A DNA stretch of 64,000 bases from Pollenia angustigena. Taxonomy: Eukaryota; Arthropoda; Insecta; Diptera; Polleniidae. Positions 43,609-55,190 of the stretch are shown one piece after another. The notes under the pieces were generated by a model. That model saw only the letters and a list, made by a program, of their open reading frames with translations, was not told where the DNA came from and made no database searches. The stretch's first letter is position 1. Every line of letters starts with the position of its first letter. The stretch covers positions 254,847,127 through 254,911,126 of the forward strand of contig OV884056.1 in the NCBI GenBank assembly GCA_930367215.1, read 5' to 3'. Made by a program: the position numbers and the translations under genes.

Positions 43609-43728
43609 CAGCCAGGCCCACGATGTCACACGTAAACGTTCGCATAGAAAGTTACATTTAAAACAAAAACAAATTTTTAATTTAATTTTCTATGCGAACG
43701 TTAACGTGTGACATCGTGGGCCTGGCTG
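43609..43728. mobile_element. 120-base hairpin MITE with TTA flanks
   Basis: The left arm CAGCCAGGCCCACGATGTCA, CACGTAAACGTTCGCATAGA is inverted on the right as CTATGCGAACGTTAACGTGT, GACATCGTGGGCCTGGCTG with about one mismatch in 43. The loop is only about 35 A+T-rich bases. TTA flanks both sides (43606-43608, 43729-43731), the TWA target of PIF/Harbinger elements. The high arm identity implies a young copy. Confidence 0.85.
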
Positions 43729-44022
43729 TTAATTTCAATAAAGTTTGTTAAGTTGAATAAGTGTGTGTTTTTATTCGGATTTGCAATTAAAAGAACTCAA
43801 ACGCGTTTTTAAAAGAAAAAACGTAACATATGCATATAAAAATTAGAATTATTTTTCTCCTTTTGAATTCGACACGAATTTGAAAAATGACTTATTGCAT
43901 ACTCAGTGTTTTAAGATAATCATTCAGATAATATAAAACAAAACAAAGTTTTTAGTTTTTAGCCTTATTTTATGCATGAGACACAAAGTTCAACTTTCTG
44001 GTCACCACAGATGCTTTTTCTG

Positions 44023-44174
44023 CATATGAGTTGGTGAGTTGTAAAACTCGTTCGATAAAAAATTAAAAATACAAGATGACAATTGATTCTAACAGATCCT
44101 TGAAATCATTTGTCATTTCATATTTTTAATTTTGTAACGAAGGAGCTTTGCAACTCACCTTCACCTTCTCATAT
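44023..44174. repeat. Imperfect inverted repeat
   Basis: CATATGAGTTGGTGAGTTGT, AAAACTCGTTCG on the left is roughly inverted by CGAAGGAGCTTTGCAACTCA, CCTTCACCTTCTCATATA on the right. Several mismatches and indels. It may be an old MITE. Confidence 0.45.
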
Positions 44175-46240
44175 ATTACATATAGTTTTTGTCATTCCGC
44201 GTTTGCTTTATGGACAGAGGTGGCAAACTTTACGATTACAAATCTCATCAATATTTCAAAAGTGATGATAAATTTTAAGCATTCAAGAGGATCTTCTCCT
44301 ACTTTGAATTCTTGTGAAAAACATCTAGCCTTGCAACAGATCAAAGCAAAAACCAATTAAATAAGCGTGACCGAAGCTTTAGAGTCTCTGATGATTAATT
44401 CGATGGATTTCAAATGGTTCGACAAAAGCAATATACCATTCATTGTTTTTGGCTGTTTTAATAGGAAATAGAGGCATATTAATAAATAAAATTCTTTAAA
44501 AAAAAAACAGATGCAGGTAATTAAAGAAAACTATTATACGAATAAACCAACATATTTGAAGCGCAGTCTGCAGTTAACTTATATGTTTACATATATAAAT
44601 TGATTTTCCTGCAAATGAACTTTAATTTAAATTTAAGATTTTTGTGTTTTATATCCCTAAATTAAAGTCTGGAATTGGTAATATGCTTAAAAATAATAGG
44701 AAAAAACCAAAATACTGATAAATTTATTTATAATAAAATGGATTTAATGCGGTTTATGTCCTTATCCCAAGTTCTATGACACTTAGTCATGGTAACCATT
44801 TTTATAATAAAACTCAAAAAAAAAAAAAAATATGTTTAATAAAAATAGCTAACAATACTTGACAAACCCTCAGCAATGAATACAATGGATGTGGTAATCG
44901 TAACTAAGGACGTTATCGCCATAACAACTCAATACTCTTCTGATAAAATAAAAAATATCTATATCACCAATAAGAAAAAATATAAAAAAGATAATCTTAA
45001 AAGTCATTTAAAATTCTTTATTAAATTGGATAAAGCTTTTAAATTTTTTTCAAAAAGCCAATATGAAATTGTTTTTGATACTTAAAGTTTACAAATCCCT
45101 TTTACTTTTAAACTACTTTTCAGACTGCCTTATCAGTAAAAGTATATACAAAAATATTCTCGTAAAAACTCTATATATAAAGCAACAAAGTGTTTATTGG
45201 TAAAGTGTCATGTAATGTTTTCTTTTTTTAAGGTCGTACAACTTTTACTTTGCGAAAAGCTTTAAAAAAAATAAGAAAAACAACATCTACACAATTTTAC
45301 TAAAATGTAGCATTGCTGTTGCAAGTCTGTTGAAAAAAGAAGAAAACTAGAAAACAACAGCACAGTATGGGGGAGCAGCAGCATCAGCATAAAACATCAC
45401 CAACAATTTAATCACTTTGCATAGATGCTAAGACATACTGAGACAAATTTAACAACAACGATACAAAACACAGACTTGCACTTGGTTCTTGGGTGTTGGT
45501 TTCTTTCAATTTAATTCTTTACATAAAAAGAGAGAGAAATTTTGAGATGTCCTTTATTCTAAATATAAACAAGCAATAGCTGCTACATATACAATATACT
45601 ACATACAAACATACATAAATATATTGTGCATGTATGGTTAAAATAAAATTATGTTTATAAACGCAAAATGCCAACATGCATCGTATCTTACACTATACCC
45701 AATATATAAACATTTAACTACAAGGACATTTAAGCTCATGATATAAAATTAGTAGTATTAAGTTGCGAGAATATTGAACTTTACATAAATTAGGTAGTCA
45801 ATAAAATTTTACTGTACTACTACAGGATTCCAGGAAAATTTTAATATCTCATTTAGTAAACTTTAACGTCTAAAGGAAAATTAAAAAAATAATAATAAAG
45901 CTACAATAGCGCTAGTGAATATGCTTTTAAAGGACTTTATTATCATTTTCACAGAAAAAAAATTTGTATGCAACTCTAAATTGTTTGGAAATCGGTTTGA
46001 TATTACTTTCATAATTTTATTTATAATTGCAAAAGTTATTTTCATAAGCTATTTAAGAAAAGTTCAACGTTACAATACAACCAATGCAGGATTTATAAAA
46101 TTTTTCGGTCAAAAAATTAGTCTCAATAAAAATGGCTATTGGGTTAAAGGCTAAATGAGATGATAAATGGATAAATATAGCTACTGAATGTCTAAATTGG
46201 CAACTCTATTTAAGAAAAATTTTTTTTAAATGTTTCAATA
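44175..46240. other. Non-coding stretch, no gene recognised
   Basis: A+T-rich DNA; CAGCAGCATCAGCATAAAAC near 45375 is simple-sequence-like. Short plus-strand frames at 44148, 44876 and 45915 have no recognisable domain and the residue bias of translated A+T-rich DNA. Confidence 0.5.
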
Positions 46241-46380
46241 CCCAATAAAAAATTTTATCATTTTGCAAAGCACTAATGGTACATTTAAATAAATAGGTGA
46301 ACAATTATGAGTTACGCCATACGACAAACACAGTTGCAGTAAAGTAAGTGAAGAAAGTCTTAACAAGTTTTAAACAAGAA
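46241..46380. repeat. Dispersed repeat, inverted relative of 1600-1765
   Basis: CCCAATAAAAAATTTTATCA, TTTTGCAAAGCACTAATG and TGCAGTAAAGTAAGTGAAGA are the reverse complement, with few changes, of the motifs at 1600-1765. Confidence 0.6.
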
Positions 46381-46829
46381 AAAATAACATTTCATGTGAA
46401 GGCACCATGGTCTAAGTCAGGATTAAAAATAAACTGAGGCAAGATCAAAGAGATGCGTATAAACACTGGCAACATACCGTTTCATGAGATGAACGGTACA
46501 ATGCTTGAAGATATAATAAGTAGATTCTGATATCACGGCACCTTCGTCCACCACAACAATTAGGGATATCGTCAACTTTATACATTGTGTACGACCGTCT
46601 TTTAGTATTTTACGTACTTTCCGATAGTATTCATATATTTCTAGCAAAACAAAAATCAGCGTATTGAGTTAAATCGTGATTTTAACACCCACTGCTAAAA
46701 CATACGAACTCTCAGTGAAGGAAATTAAAGATACGGCCTAGCAGAATATAGAACTTTTACTTGTTTTTAACGAAATTTTAATCAATTAATGCAATTTATA
46801 TATTTAACCAATGAAAAATTGAGCTTCAT
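46381..46829. other. Non-coding stretch with one unassigned minus-strand frame
   Basis: The minus-strand frame at 46423-46647 (74 codons) has more balanced composition (for example SLIVVVDEGAVISESTYYIF) than most frames here, but I recognise no domain and it has no partner exon or splice context. It could be a fragment of a transposon gene. Confidence 0.3.
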
Positions 46830-47057
46830 ACGAAGCAGGTTCGTAAGGGAGAAATTTAAGAGTTTTGCTTACCATCTCGCTTACGGAAGTCAGGCATTTT
46901 GTATGGTGAGTTCCTACTTTGACGCAATGCATTTTTGACACAAAAAGCGCTTTATTCAACGCATATAAAAACTTGTGAGTGTAGCTATCAGCTTTATACA
47001 CTGAATGTTTTTTTTTCAGTTGTTTTATAGTATTCTTCCTTACAAACCTGCTTCGTG
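46830..47057. mobile_element. Short TIR element (family B)
   Basis: The ends ACGAAGCAGGTTCGTAAGGG and CCTTACAAACCTGCTTCGT are inverted over about 20 bases. The interior (GCTTACCATCTCGCTTACGG, AGCGCTTTATTCAACGCATA) matches the element at 8862-9090 throughout. The right flank GGTAAGGGAACACCGTGGCA is shared with 1580-1600, so the full repeat is longer than the TIR-to-TIR part. Its minus-strand frame is a repeat shadow, as similar frames occur in both copies. Confidence 0.7.
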
Positions 47058-47149
47058 GTAAGGGAACACCGTGGCACTACACTAGATTAACACTTAAAAA
47101 TAACCAAACCGTTACTATGAAATGCCCATTCCCAATATGCAACGTTTTG

Positions 47150-47316
47150 AATCGGTACACATCTTTTAATTTCATTTACAATTTGCTGAGAAAACTGAAT
47201 ATCGATTTCTTTGCAAAAAGAAAACAAAACGTTCATGACACAACTATTTTTGTATGGAAATCGATATTCAGTTTTCTCATTAAATTATGAATGAAATCAA
47301 AATTTGAACACCGATT
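47150..47316. mobile_element. Inverted-repeat element with ~60-base arms
   Basis: The innermost 23 bases are perfect inverses (TGAGAAAACTGAATATCGAT plus TTC at 47187-47209; the counterpart at 47257-47279). Outward, AATCGGTACACATCTTTTAA pairs imperfectly with AATTTGAACACCGATTAC. The loop is about 47 bases. It looks like a small foldback MITE; target duplication was not resolved. Confidence 0.7.
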
Positions 47317-47329
47317 ACAACAAAATTTT

Positions 47330-47690
47330 TTGAAACTAAAATTTTGTATTCCCAAAAATTATTTTGATAATAAACTGGCAGTTGTTTTCATTTTGTTTTT
47401 CTTAACCTACTGCAACTACAATTAATGTTGAGAGAATTTCAACTAATTGTAGTGGGGAATATAAGATGAGATGAACCCACTGTTTATTGTTTGATATGTT
47501 TGATATTGTTACAAGTAGAACTGTTGCTTATAAGTCTTATACGTTTAACAGTTTTATTTGGTTTAATATCTTTAGGTTTTCTAAAATCTTTATGGATGAA
47601 GTTTCCTGACGATCTAGCCTAAGCAACCAGTGAATTAAAATTGGGAATTAAGCACGAATAACAAATTTTGTATTTCTAAAAATTATTTTG
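47330..47690. repeat. Dispersed foldback-type repeat (family A)
   Basis: ATTTTGTATTCCCAAAAATT is followed by TTTGATATTGTTACAAGTAG, TTTCCTGACGATCTAGCCTA, AGCAACCAGTGAAT and AAATTGGGAATTAAGCACGA, the same order as in other copies. Part of the arm between CAGTGAAT and AAATTGGG is deleted relative to 10085-10735. Confidence 0.6.
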
Positions 47691-47984
47691 ATAATTTAAA
47701 TAAATAATAATAATAATAACAATAATATTTTACCATTTGCAGCATATTTTAGTTAAAAGAGACTTTTTATTTTGCATTTTTAATGCATATTTTGATACAT
47801 ATTCAATTTTTTTAGATGTCTACAATAGCTTTCGCAGCAAATAAATAATTTTTTTTATCGAAAATCTGTTACTTTAATTTCGACATCTACAGTTAATTTT
47901 TACTCTTAAATTTAAAGACAAAGCAGGTTGTCATTAAGAATAAATGTTATGCGATTTGTATCTAGACCAATCTTTTAGTATTCC

Positions 47985-48140
47985 GATTGACTCAGAATCA
48001 CTTTTTAAAGTGATCTAACGATGTCCATTCATCCGCCTGTCTGGTTGTCTGTCCATGTTAACCTTGTGCGTAGAGTACAAGTTCCAATTTTGTAGATAAT
48101 TTGATCAAATATGGACGAAGTCAATCAATAGAATTCCCAA
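47985..48140 (-). repeat. Fragment of dispersed repeat (family E), minus orientation
   Basis: GATCTAACGATGTCCATTCA, TCCGCCTGTCTGG and CTTGTGCGTAGAGTACAAGT are the inverse of the GACGGACATC... and ACTTGTACTTCGCTCACAAG motifs seen at 49370-49400 and 18605-18660. Confidence 0.55.
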
Positions 48141-48854
48141 TTTTTGTTTTTGATAAATACACTGGGTAATTCCATGTCAAATCGATGATTTTAATGTAAT
48201 TTTAAAGAGAATACTTGGGGCTATTTATATTTTTTAAAAAAATTAAATTTTATATAATACCACAAACAAAAATCCTGAAACTTTGAAGCAGGTGCTTCTT
48301 TTCTTTCGCAACTTTTAAAAAATAATCTTAAATTAGAGTTTTAATATTGTAATTTTGAGCAATAAGTATAGTGTGCTAGTTGCAAAAGACAGTAACGCCA
48401 GGCACCTGGCATTTTAACCTTATTGGGGCACGCCGAATCCAGTGGAGCTTACCGTTTTTTTTTAACGTTAGCTCTTGTTTTCAAAATGTAAGAGGTCCCA
48501 GAGCATATATTCGCGTAGCTCAAAAAGTTTCAGTTTATTGAAATTAATAAAAACAAGTAAGAGTGCTATATTCGGCTATGCCGAATCTTATATACCGTTC
48601 ACCATGATGAGGTAGTAACACAAAGTTATATACATAAATAACGTTCTTTAGATAGGTATAAATAAATATTAATTGAGCCACGCCAACTTTTCATTTCGTC
48701 ATGCCGAAGAATATAAAAAAACAAAAAATTTATATATGTACCTAAGCCCGTTTCCTCTTTTGCCAAAGTTGATGTTTGAAATTCTTTTATAATCTTAAAA
48801 TCGTTTTATAGAACATACAAAAATTAAATAAAAAAAATGAAAAATATTATTTTT

Positions 48855-48917
48855 GGGATTAGAACTGGCAATATTATCAGTCTCAGGAGAGAACTTAACA
48901 ACTCGGCTACGAATGCT
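48855..48917 (-). repeat. tRNA-like (Ser/Leu-type) relic or SINE head
   Basis: On the minus strand GTAGCCGAGTTGTTAAGT is a strong match to the D-arm/A box of class II tRNAs (GGCCGAGTGGTTAAGG). About 30 bases on, GCCAGTTCTAATCCC resembles the B box GGTTCGAATCCC. The middle (CTCCTGAGACTGATAATATT) is too short for the variable arm, and no acceptor stem pairs, so it is a relic or a SINE head. Confidence 0.5.
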
Positions 48918-49101
48918 TTTACTAAAGAAGAGTTAAATTAAAATATATTGAGTCTATGAGTTTGTTTATTTATTTGAGCGGCAGGTCATACACATGCATT
49001 AATGTGTATGTGTATGCGTAAAATTAAACACATTACAAATAACATCCACCACTTGTAGTGAAGGGTATAAAAAACAACAACAAAAAAACCACATTACCAA
49101 C

Positions 49102-49203
49102 ACTGTATTTCCATAGCCACTGTTTGACCGTAGAAACCAAAATTGAATTGGTTTGTATGGTATGTTTCTGTCGTTTTGGTAATACAGTGTTGGTATGGTA
49201 ATG
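49102..49203. repeat. Imperfect inverted repeat
   Basis: CCAACACTGTATTTCCATAG on the left is inverted by TTGGTAATACAGTGTTGG on the right, with GAAACCAAAATTGAATTGGT near the centre. Perhaps a small MITE within the larger repeat. Confidence 0.55.
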
Positions 49204-49810
49204 TCACGCCTAATTGGACCTTGAAAGGAAAAAATTTGAGGCAGTCGTGGTTTTTTACTCATATCTCAGCCATTTGTGGATAGCAAACAATTCCGGACCA
49301 TGTGTGACATAAATGTATAATAACCTTGCCCCATCATATATGGGGTCTTCGGAAAAGCCATTTCAACGGACAGACGGACGGACGGACATCGTTAAATCAA
49401 CTTCGCTCCTCATAAGGACCCAGAATATATATACTTTATAGAAATGAGTACTTGTTCATTTCTTCCTGGATCGTAGCCCTGTAGGAAGTCAAACACATTT
49501 TAAAGTAACTTCAAACTGGTTTTTTTATAACCACATCTAGTTGATTAAGTGACTTTCTTCCTTGTTGACGACTCATTATTTTGTGGTTATCTCTGCATGA
49601 CTTTTTAATTGACTACTAATTACTTATTTTTCAATCAATTTGTAATTCAGGGAACACATCGATTTCAAAATTGGGTCACTTGGCATGAAATCCCCCTTTT
49701 ATATATATAAAATGTCTGGTATTATATTGGTTTTTTCTTAGATATTAATTTTAGCAAAAAACTTTTTTCGAGTCTAATGTTATTGACTAGAGAGCTAAAA
49801 TATTGCCATA

Positions 49811-50037
49811 TCGACCCTTTTGCGCGAAATTATCGTTTATGCCAATTTTTTTTGAAATAGAGTTTTTGATGCAATCTTGTTCTACATTCAAAGAGACGAA
49901 TTCCACTTCGTTGCTCCAAAAATTTAATGTGTATTTTCATTTTGATATTGCAAATGATAGCAGAGAAAAGTAGAAAAATGGCTCTCCTGTAAAATTTGGT
50001 TTTTGTAACATACGATAATTTCGCACAAAGGGGTCGA
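49811..50037. mobile_element. TA-flanked MITE (227 bases)
   Basis: The ends TCGACCCTTTTGCGCGAAAT, TATCGT and ACGATAATTTCGCACAAAGG, GGTCGA are inverted with about three mismatches over 26 bases. TA flanks both sides (49809-49810, 50038-50039), as in Tc1/mariner-type elements. No transposase. Confidence 0.8.
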
Positions 50038-50070
50038 TATATTCTTGTAAAATTTTGTTTTTAAGAAATA

Positions 50071-50634
50071 CTGTAATTTTCGTTTATAGTCACAACGCTT
50101 ATAGTCACATTAGCGATATAGTGCATTTTATCTGTTTATTTTGCCGCTATAAGTTAATTAAATATAAAGTATAAACGTAATAGTCCATTTAGCGGTTTAA
50201 GCACATTTGCCATATATGCCATCCATCAACAGACATAAAAGGGATAAGTAAAGCAAATTAATGGCGTTATAGTCACATTAGCAAAATTTACTAAGTTCTT
50301 TTTAGTTTTCGAATCAAGAATCCATCCAAAGAAAGAATGAATTAAATCATTAAATTTTTGTCATCAAGTCTCTACTAGTAAAAAATTAGTTTTTGTTATT
50401 ATTTGACTTATTTTAATTACAGTATGCAACTCTGTTGTAAAACTATAAGCCTGATGTCGGTGCAAATTATATGCATTTTTAATTTCCTTTATTCACATAA
50501 CTTGATTATATTCGAATTCGGTTAAATTGCATATCAATCATAGTGGCATATATGTGAATTAGTCTTATAGTCACATTAGCGATATAGTCCACGTTATGGT
50601 TGCAACTAAAGGATGTGATAAGCGAAAAGTACTG
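50071..50634. mobile_element. pogo/Tigger-like MITE (564 bases)
   Basis: The left end CTGTAATTTTCGTTTATAGT, CAC is inverted by GTGATAAGCGAAAAGTACTG on the right, flanked by TA (50069-50070, 50635-50636). Internal TTATAGTCACATTAGCGATA motifs repeat near both ends. The TA target and AGTA.TTTTCG.TTAT ends fit the pogo branch. It lies 34 bases from the preceding MITE. No coding remnant recognised. Confidence 0.7.
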
Positions 50635-50639
50635 TAGTC

Positions 50640-53226
50640 ATATGCAAACAAATAACATTTGAATAAATGGCTGGAAGGCATACTTTCATAAAACACAACT
50701 TATCGCTACGAATTTGTTTGTATTTTTTTTAACATAAAACTGAACTGATTTGGCGAGGGGAGAATATAAGAAATCAAAAAAAAAAGTTCTCCATACTACT
50801 AACGGCCACGCTAATGTATATACCATGGGGCGCAGACGATTTGCCGTAATATCCTAGACTGTCATGTTTGTAGCTTCTGGTTTAACGCATGGTACATTTT
50901 TATTTGCATTAGAAAAAGACCCATTTCTTAATGACCACGTCACCCTAAGTTATATCAAAATCGTACCAATCAATAGATAAAGAACGTACACACATTTTTA
51001 GATGCATGTTAAAAAAGTATCAAACGGAATGAAAAACTGGTGGTAGTGTGTATTAAAAGGAGTGGATTTTCAATGACAAGAATATGCTACAGTTGATCTG
51101 TAGTACTGGTGACAAAGTCAATAGTGAACAATTGCGTTTTCACTATTGACATTTCCTACAGGAAATGTATCTGTAAAAATGAATACACATATCGCACTTC
51201 ATCATAAATAGGGTATAACCTAAATATTTTAATTTTTTCGCTTTTTGGAAGAAATCAATACGTAATATTCATATGAAGGGCTCAGAACTGAACCAAATTT
51301 TAATACTGAATTAAAAATTGTTTTGGTTTTACTGTAAATTTTTTAATTTTCAGTAAATACCCTCTTTATGATCAAGTTATTTCGTTGAAATAACAAAAAC
51401 AGATTTTAATGTAACTTTAATAATTTTCAATCAAGTTACATAAAACTTAGGCAAACTAGCAGCTTTCATAGATAATTATTTTCTGAAAAATGTTCGTCCA
51501 GAAAATATAAAAGCTATTTTTTAAGGAAAGCTTAAGATTAAAGAGGTTTTTAGCTTTTTTGTTCTTTTTTAGAAAATGCATCATATTTGCACTTAAAACA
51601 GGAAAAAACCTAAAAGAATTTTTATTTATACCAACTCATCAGTTTTTAAATTTAATGCTCTTATGCTAATTTTACTGTCTTAATTCTTTGAGTTTGCATG
51701 TGTAGAATAAAGCAGCAGCGATCTACATACATACATATGTAGTATATAGTATATATGTGAAACTCATATTAACTCTAAAAGGAAATAAGAGGTACAACAA
51801 CAACAACAAACCTCAAAATAATTTTTCTTGCATTTTTGTTTTTTGGTACAAGTGCAATACAGAAACGTTTATTTTAGCATTTCATTCAATTTTACTATTT
51901 TCCAACATGCTGATTTCATTTTATCTTGAAATTTGTCTACATTTTTTCATCTACTGTTGCCACGGTTACTATTTCTACATATCATTTGTTTGCTGGTGAT
52001 TATGGTTGTGAATGGAAATGATGATGATGGTGGCTGGTTGGCGGGATGACTAACTATTTAGATGTTTTCCTTCTACTATTTGGTCTGAGATGCATTTATG
52101 TTTAATTTTTATTTCCTTTTTTTTCATAGTTTTAAATTTGCATTTTTATGTAAATTTAAACATTTTTTGCGACTCTACACAACTCTTACTCTTAACATGT
52201 CTATGGTTGTTACTCTTCTCTTATATTCCTTCTCATTGTGGTGTCGTAGTCGTCAGTTTTGGTGCTATTCGTTTTAGTATGTTTCGTTGTAATAGTGCTA
52301 GTAATGGTGTGTGTGTGTGTGTGTGTTTCTTTCTGTATTTGTTTAGCCTTAACAAAAGAGCTGGTAGTGGTATTATGTTTTTTGCGGGGTCAGTCACTGA
52401 CTGACATTTCCGTAGGTTGGCCAGTCGTCTTTCTTCTTCTGTTTCTGCCACTGTGTCCTTACAGTATTTTGCATTGTGTTCATGTTGTTGTTGTTGCGGT
52501 AGCTGTAGCTGGTTTGCTGCTAGGTTGTGAAACCAATACAATTCTAGATGATGCTGGTTTGGCGTCTCAACATCTCTTTTCATTTATTTTTTTTATACAA
52601 CATTTTTTTTCTTGGTCTATGCATTGTTTGTTCCCTCTGTGACACAACTAAAGTCATCATTTTATACTCTGGCTTTCAGTTTTTTTTTTATTTTATTTTT
52701 TCTTTAATATTTGTAGGTCGTTCGCCGCATTTGCCTCTTGGGCATTTGTATACGTGTACAAGTATTTTAGTATACACATACATACATTCTAGTTTCATTT
52801 GATTTATATATTTTTTATTTATTTCTTGGTTCCACTGTGCGGAGGGGCCTTAATGGCAGTAAATGTAAATTTAAAATTTCATTTTTTTCAATTTTGGCAC
52901 ATTTTTGATTTATTTTGATCCTTGTTCATTTCATTTTTATTTTCATTTCTCTCTTTTATTTATTTTTTTTTTGTGAGCCTCATTGTCTTGTGCATATAAT
53001 AAAATATTTTATATTATTTTTTATTATTTCTTTATTATAGTTGTATGAATTTTTTGTTGTCCATCCTTTTTTTCAGCTGCATTATAAATAATTGTAGTTT
53101 ATTTTTCAATAAACATTATCTTTTGTACTACATGACCAGGGCCAAATTGGCATAAACTTATGTAGTAAGTAATGTTTAAAAAAAGATGTTTAAATCTGTA
53201 TGCATATACATATGTATGTATGTATA
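50640..53226. other. Non-coding stretch with simple-sequence runs
   Basis: Pyrimidine-rich plus strand from about 52080 to 53000 with TTGTTGTTGTTG and a (GT)n tract. Frames of 80-127 codons open on both strands here are low-complexity (Leu/Val/Phe/Cys strings or Gln/Thr/His strings) and are not genes. No other feature recognised. Confidence 0.55.
52307..52326. repeat. (GT)n microsatellite
   Basis: Ten GT dinucleotides in a GT-rich stretch. Confidence 0.95.
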
Positions 53227-53496
53227 TTAGACTGGTCCCAATTTTTTTTTTTAATTAAATTGTTTGCGCTGCTTGGAAGTGTGCTGGTGTAGGAAATCAT
53301 GATCTAATTTTTCAGGTCAATCCGACGGTGCCTAGCCGTGCTGGGTGGGGCCCAAAGTTCCACATATTATAAAAAAAAACTATATTTTCTATCAGATCTT
53401 TAAAGCTCATGATTTCTTACACCAAACCTCATATTTTAAGCAGCGCAAACAATTAAATGTAAAAAAAAAATCCCATACAATTTGCGACCAGTTTAA
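53227..53496. mobile_element. TIR element with ~110-base arms (270 bases)
   Basis: The ends TTAGACTGGTCCCA and GCGACCAGTTTAA are inverted. The arms continue inward as AAATTGTTTGCGCTGCTT / AAGCAGCGCAAACAATTAAA and GGTGTAGGAAATCATGATCT / GCTCATGATTTCTTACACCA. TGTATA lies next to both ends, but within a TATG-rich context, so its value as a duplication is weak. No coding capacity. Confidence 0.75.
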
Positions 53497-54240
53497 TGTA
53501 TATATATAAATGTACATAGTATTTATTTTTGTCAAAAGATATTAATGCATTTTTTAAAGCATATAACCAGAAAAAAACCTGTTCTTAATTAAATTTTTTT
53601 CTCTTTACGGAATTTTTAAATTAAGTACAGTTTCCTATTTACTTTTATCTTACTATGACTTCAGTCAATCCCGTTTTGGATCATGCTAAGTACGTGGACA
53701 CTTGAATAATCTTGAAAAATTCATTCTTACCGTACTATTGACATGACCACTTTGGCTTGATTTAAGTACGAATGGATTGATCTCGAATTGAAAAACTGAA
53801 TTTATTTGGTTTTCCTTTTGATTATAGCCATCTTTACAACCCCTTGAATGATTCAAACTATCACTGAAAGAAAAAACTCGTATGAAATTAAGGTTTTCTC
53901 TTCTTACTTTAGTACGAGTCGTACTCAAACATTTTAGTATGGATAACACTTCCAAAATGGGATAACTTTCGAAAACCAATATGCGTGCATACGCGGACTT
54001 ACCATACTATTAACATCGCTAAGATTTGATTTTAGTATGGATGGATTGATTTGTTTTTTCCGAGTATTTTCAAATACGTTTATAATCTTTTTACATTTCA
54101 ATGTTTTTGTTGAATTTTTTATCGTAATAACATAATGATCTCTACCAATTTTCACAGTATTGAAAAAAAAAATTAATTTCGCAAAGTTATGTAAGAAATT
54201 TATGATTTTTTTATCACGCATGAAAGTGTGGGTATACAAC
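53497..54240. other. Non-coding stretch, no feature recognised
   Basis: Two overlapping minus-strand frames of about 100 codons (53686-53979, 53934-54239) lack recognisable domains. A motif around GGATTGAT(C/T)T with TACCGTACTATTGACAT recurs loosely at 53730-53780 and 54000-54050, suggesting an old local duplication. Confidence 0.4.
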
Positions 54241-54320
54241 AGCGATTAGCAACCTATACTGTTACATATTGCGATTATAAATGTTGAAAAATTCACTTCA
54301 ATGTCTGTGCCCAAGTGCTT
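54241..54320. repeat. Left-end copy of the 39459-39607 MITE family
   Basis: CAGCGATTAGCAACCTATAC, TGTTACATATTGCGATT and TTGAAAAATTCACTTCAATG match the MITE at 39459 with a short internal gap. Its right TIR is not seen. Confidence 0.6.
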
Positions 54321-54477
54321 AAAAAAGAGAAAATAAAAATCTTAATATAAAAATCGAAATATTGCAGGAACGGGATCTGAAATTTTTATAATTTTCCAGG
54401 ATTTTGTTTATCCATTTTAATACATTTGCCATAAAATTTTTTAGTTAAAAAATAAACATTAAAATTTTTTTCTGCAG

Positions 54478-54545
54478 TAATATCATAACAAATAGTGGTC
54501 CAACCATAATGCACAATGCTAATTGTGAGACACACGTTAATGTCA
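54478..54545 (-). repeat. Inverted relative of 14990-15050
   Basis: GTGGTCCAACCATAATGCAC, AATGCTAATTGTGAGACACA is the reverse complement of the 14990 segment with few changes. A 93-codon minus-strand frame spans it; the shared stretch reads LTISIVHYGWT. Confidence 0.5.
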
Positions 54546-55190
54546 AGTTTTTTGCTTAACTTCATTTGCCATTTAATTTGTATAAGTATTTGACAAAGTC
54601 CACCAAGAAAAGGTACACAAAAAGTGTGAAAAATCTTATCTTCTTTATAAAACACATTTGTTGACAAACATTTGGTAACATTCTCAAATGCATTTCAAAT
54701 GTAAATTGCACATAACGAAGAATCATAAAGGTTATTGTTTTGTATTATACATAAATATCGAAAGGAATAAAGAACCAGAGTCTCTTTGAATTACATAGTT
54801 TTCCTCAATAATGATGTGAAGAATTGTGAAGTTTTTCTTTCCATGTTATACTTCTTAAAATTTATTAGAAGCCCATATAAAGCGTATACATATGTATATA
54901 TTCTGGGTTCTAAAGGAATTCAGGGCCAGTTTAAATATATCCTTCTGTCTCTTCGTGTGTCTGCTGTACACAGCAAATGTTTTGTAGTTGTCCTTAGAAC
55001 TTTGATATTAAAAACTAGAACGATAATTTTAGTAGAAAAAAGGGTGGACCCAAATGGAAAACAAATTGTATTTCTGTAATAAAACAAACATAATTTACTG
55101 AAAGAACGGATCGACTTTTATTGGATTTTGCAAGAATTCATTCAATATGAGTAGCATATCTAAGTGCCAAATTTTGTTATGATCTGTCTA

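Larger units (their letters stand above)
48545..49460 (+). repeat. Dispersed repeat (family E) with AACAAGTAAGA start
   Basis: It starts AAAACAAGTAAGAGTGCTAT, ATTCGGCTATGCCGAATCTT, ATATACC and ends after GACGGACGGACGGACATCGT, ACCCAGAATATATATACTTT. This start and end are familiar from many fly genomes as a non-autonomous interspersed repeat; I cannot name it with certainty. A tRNA-like segment (48855-48917, minus) and an inverted repeat (49102-49203) sit inside and may be separate insertions. The minus-strand frame at 48999-49262 is a repeat shadow. Confidence 0.55.

Noticed and set aside
52090..52642. Overlapping frames of 104-127 codons on both strands.
   Set aside because: The sequence is pyrimidine-rich on one strand with GT and TTG runs, so stop codons are rare. 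The translations are low-complexity and have no domain.
54786..55079. 97-codon plus-strand frame.
   Set aside because: No recognisable domain, A+T-biased residues and no supporting context; consistent with chance.
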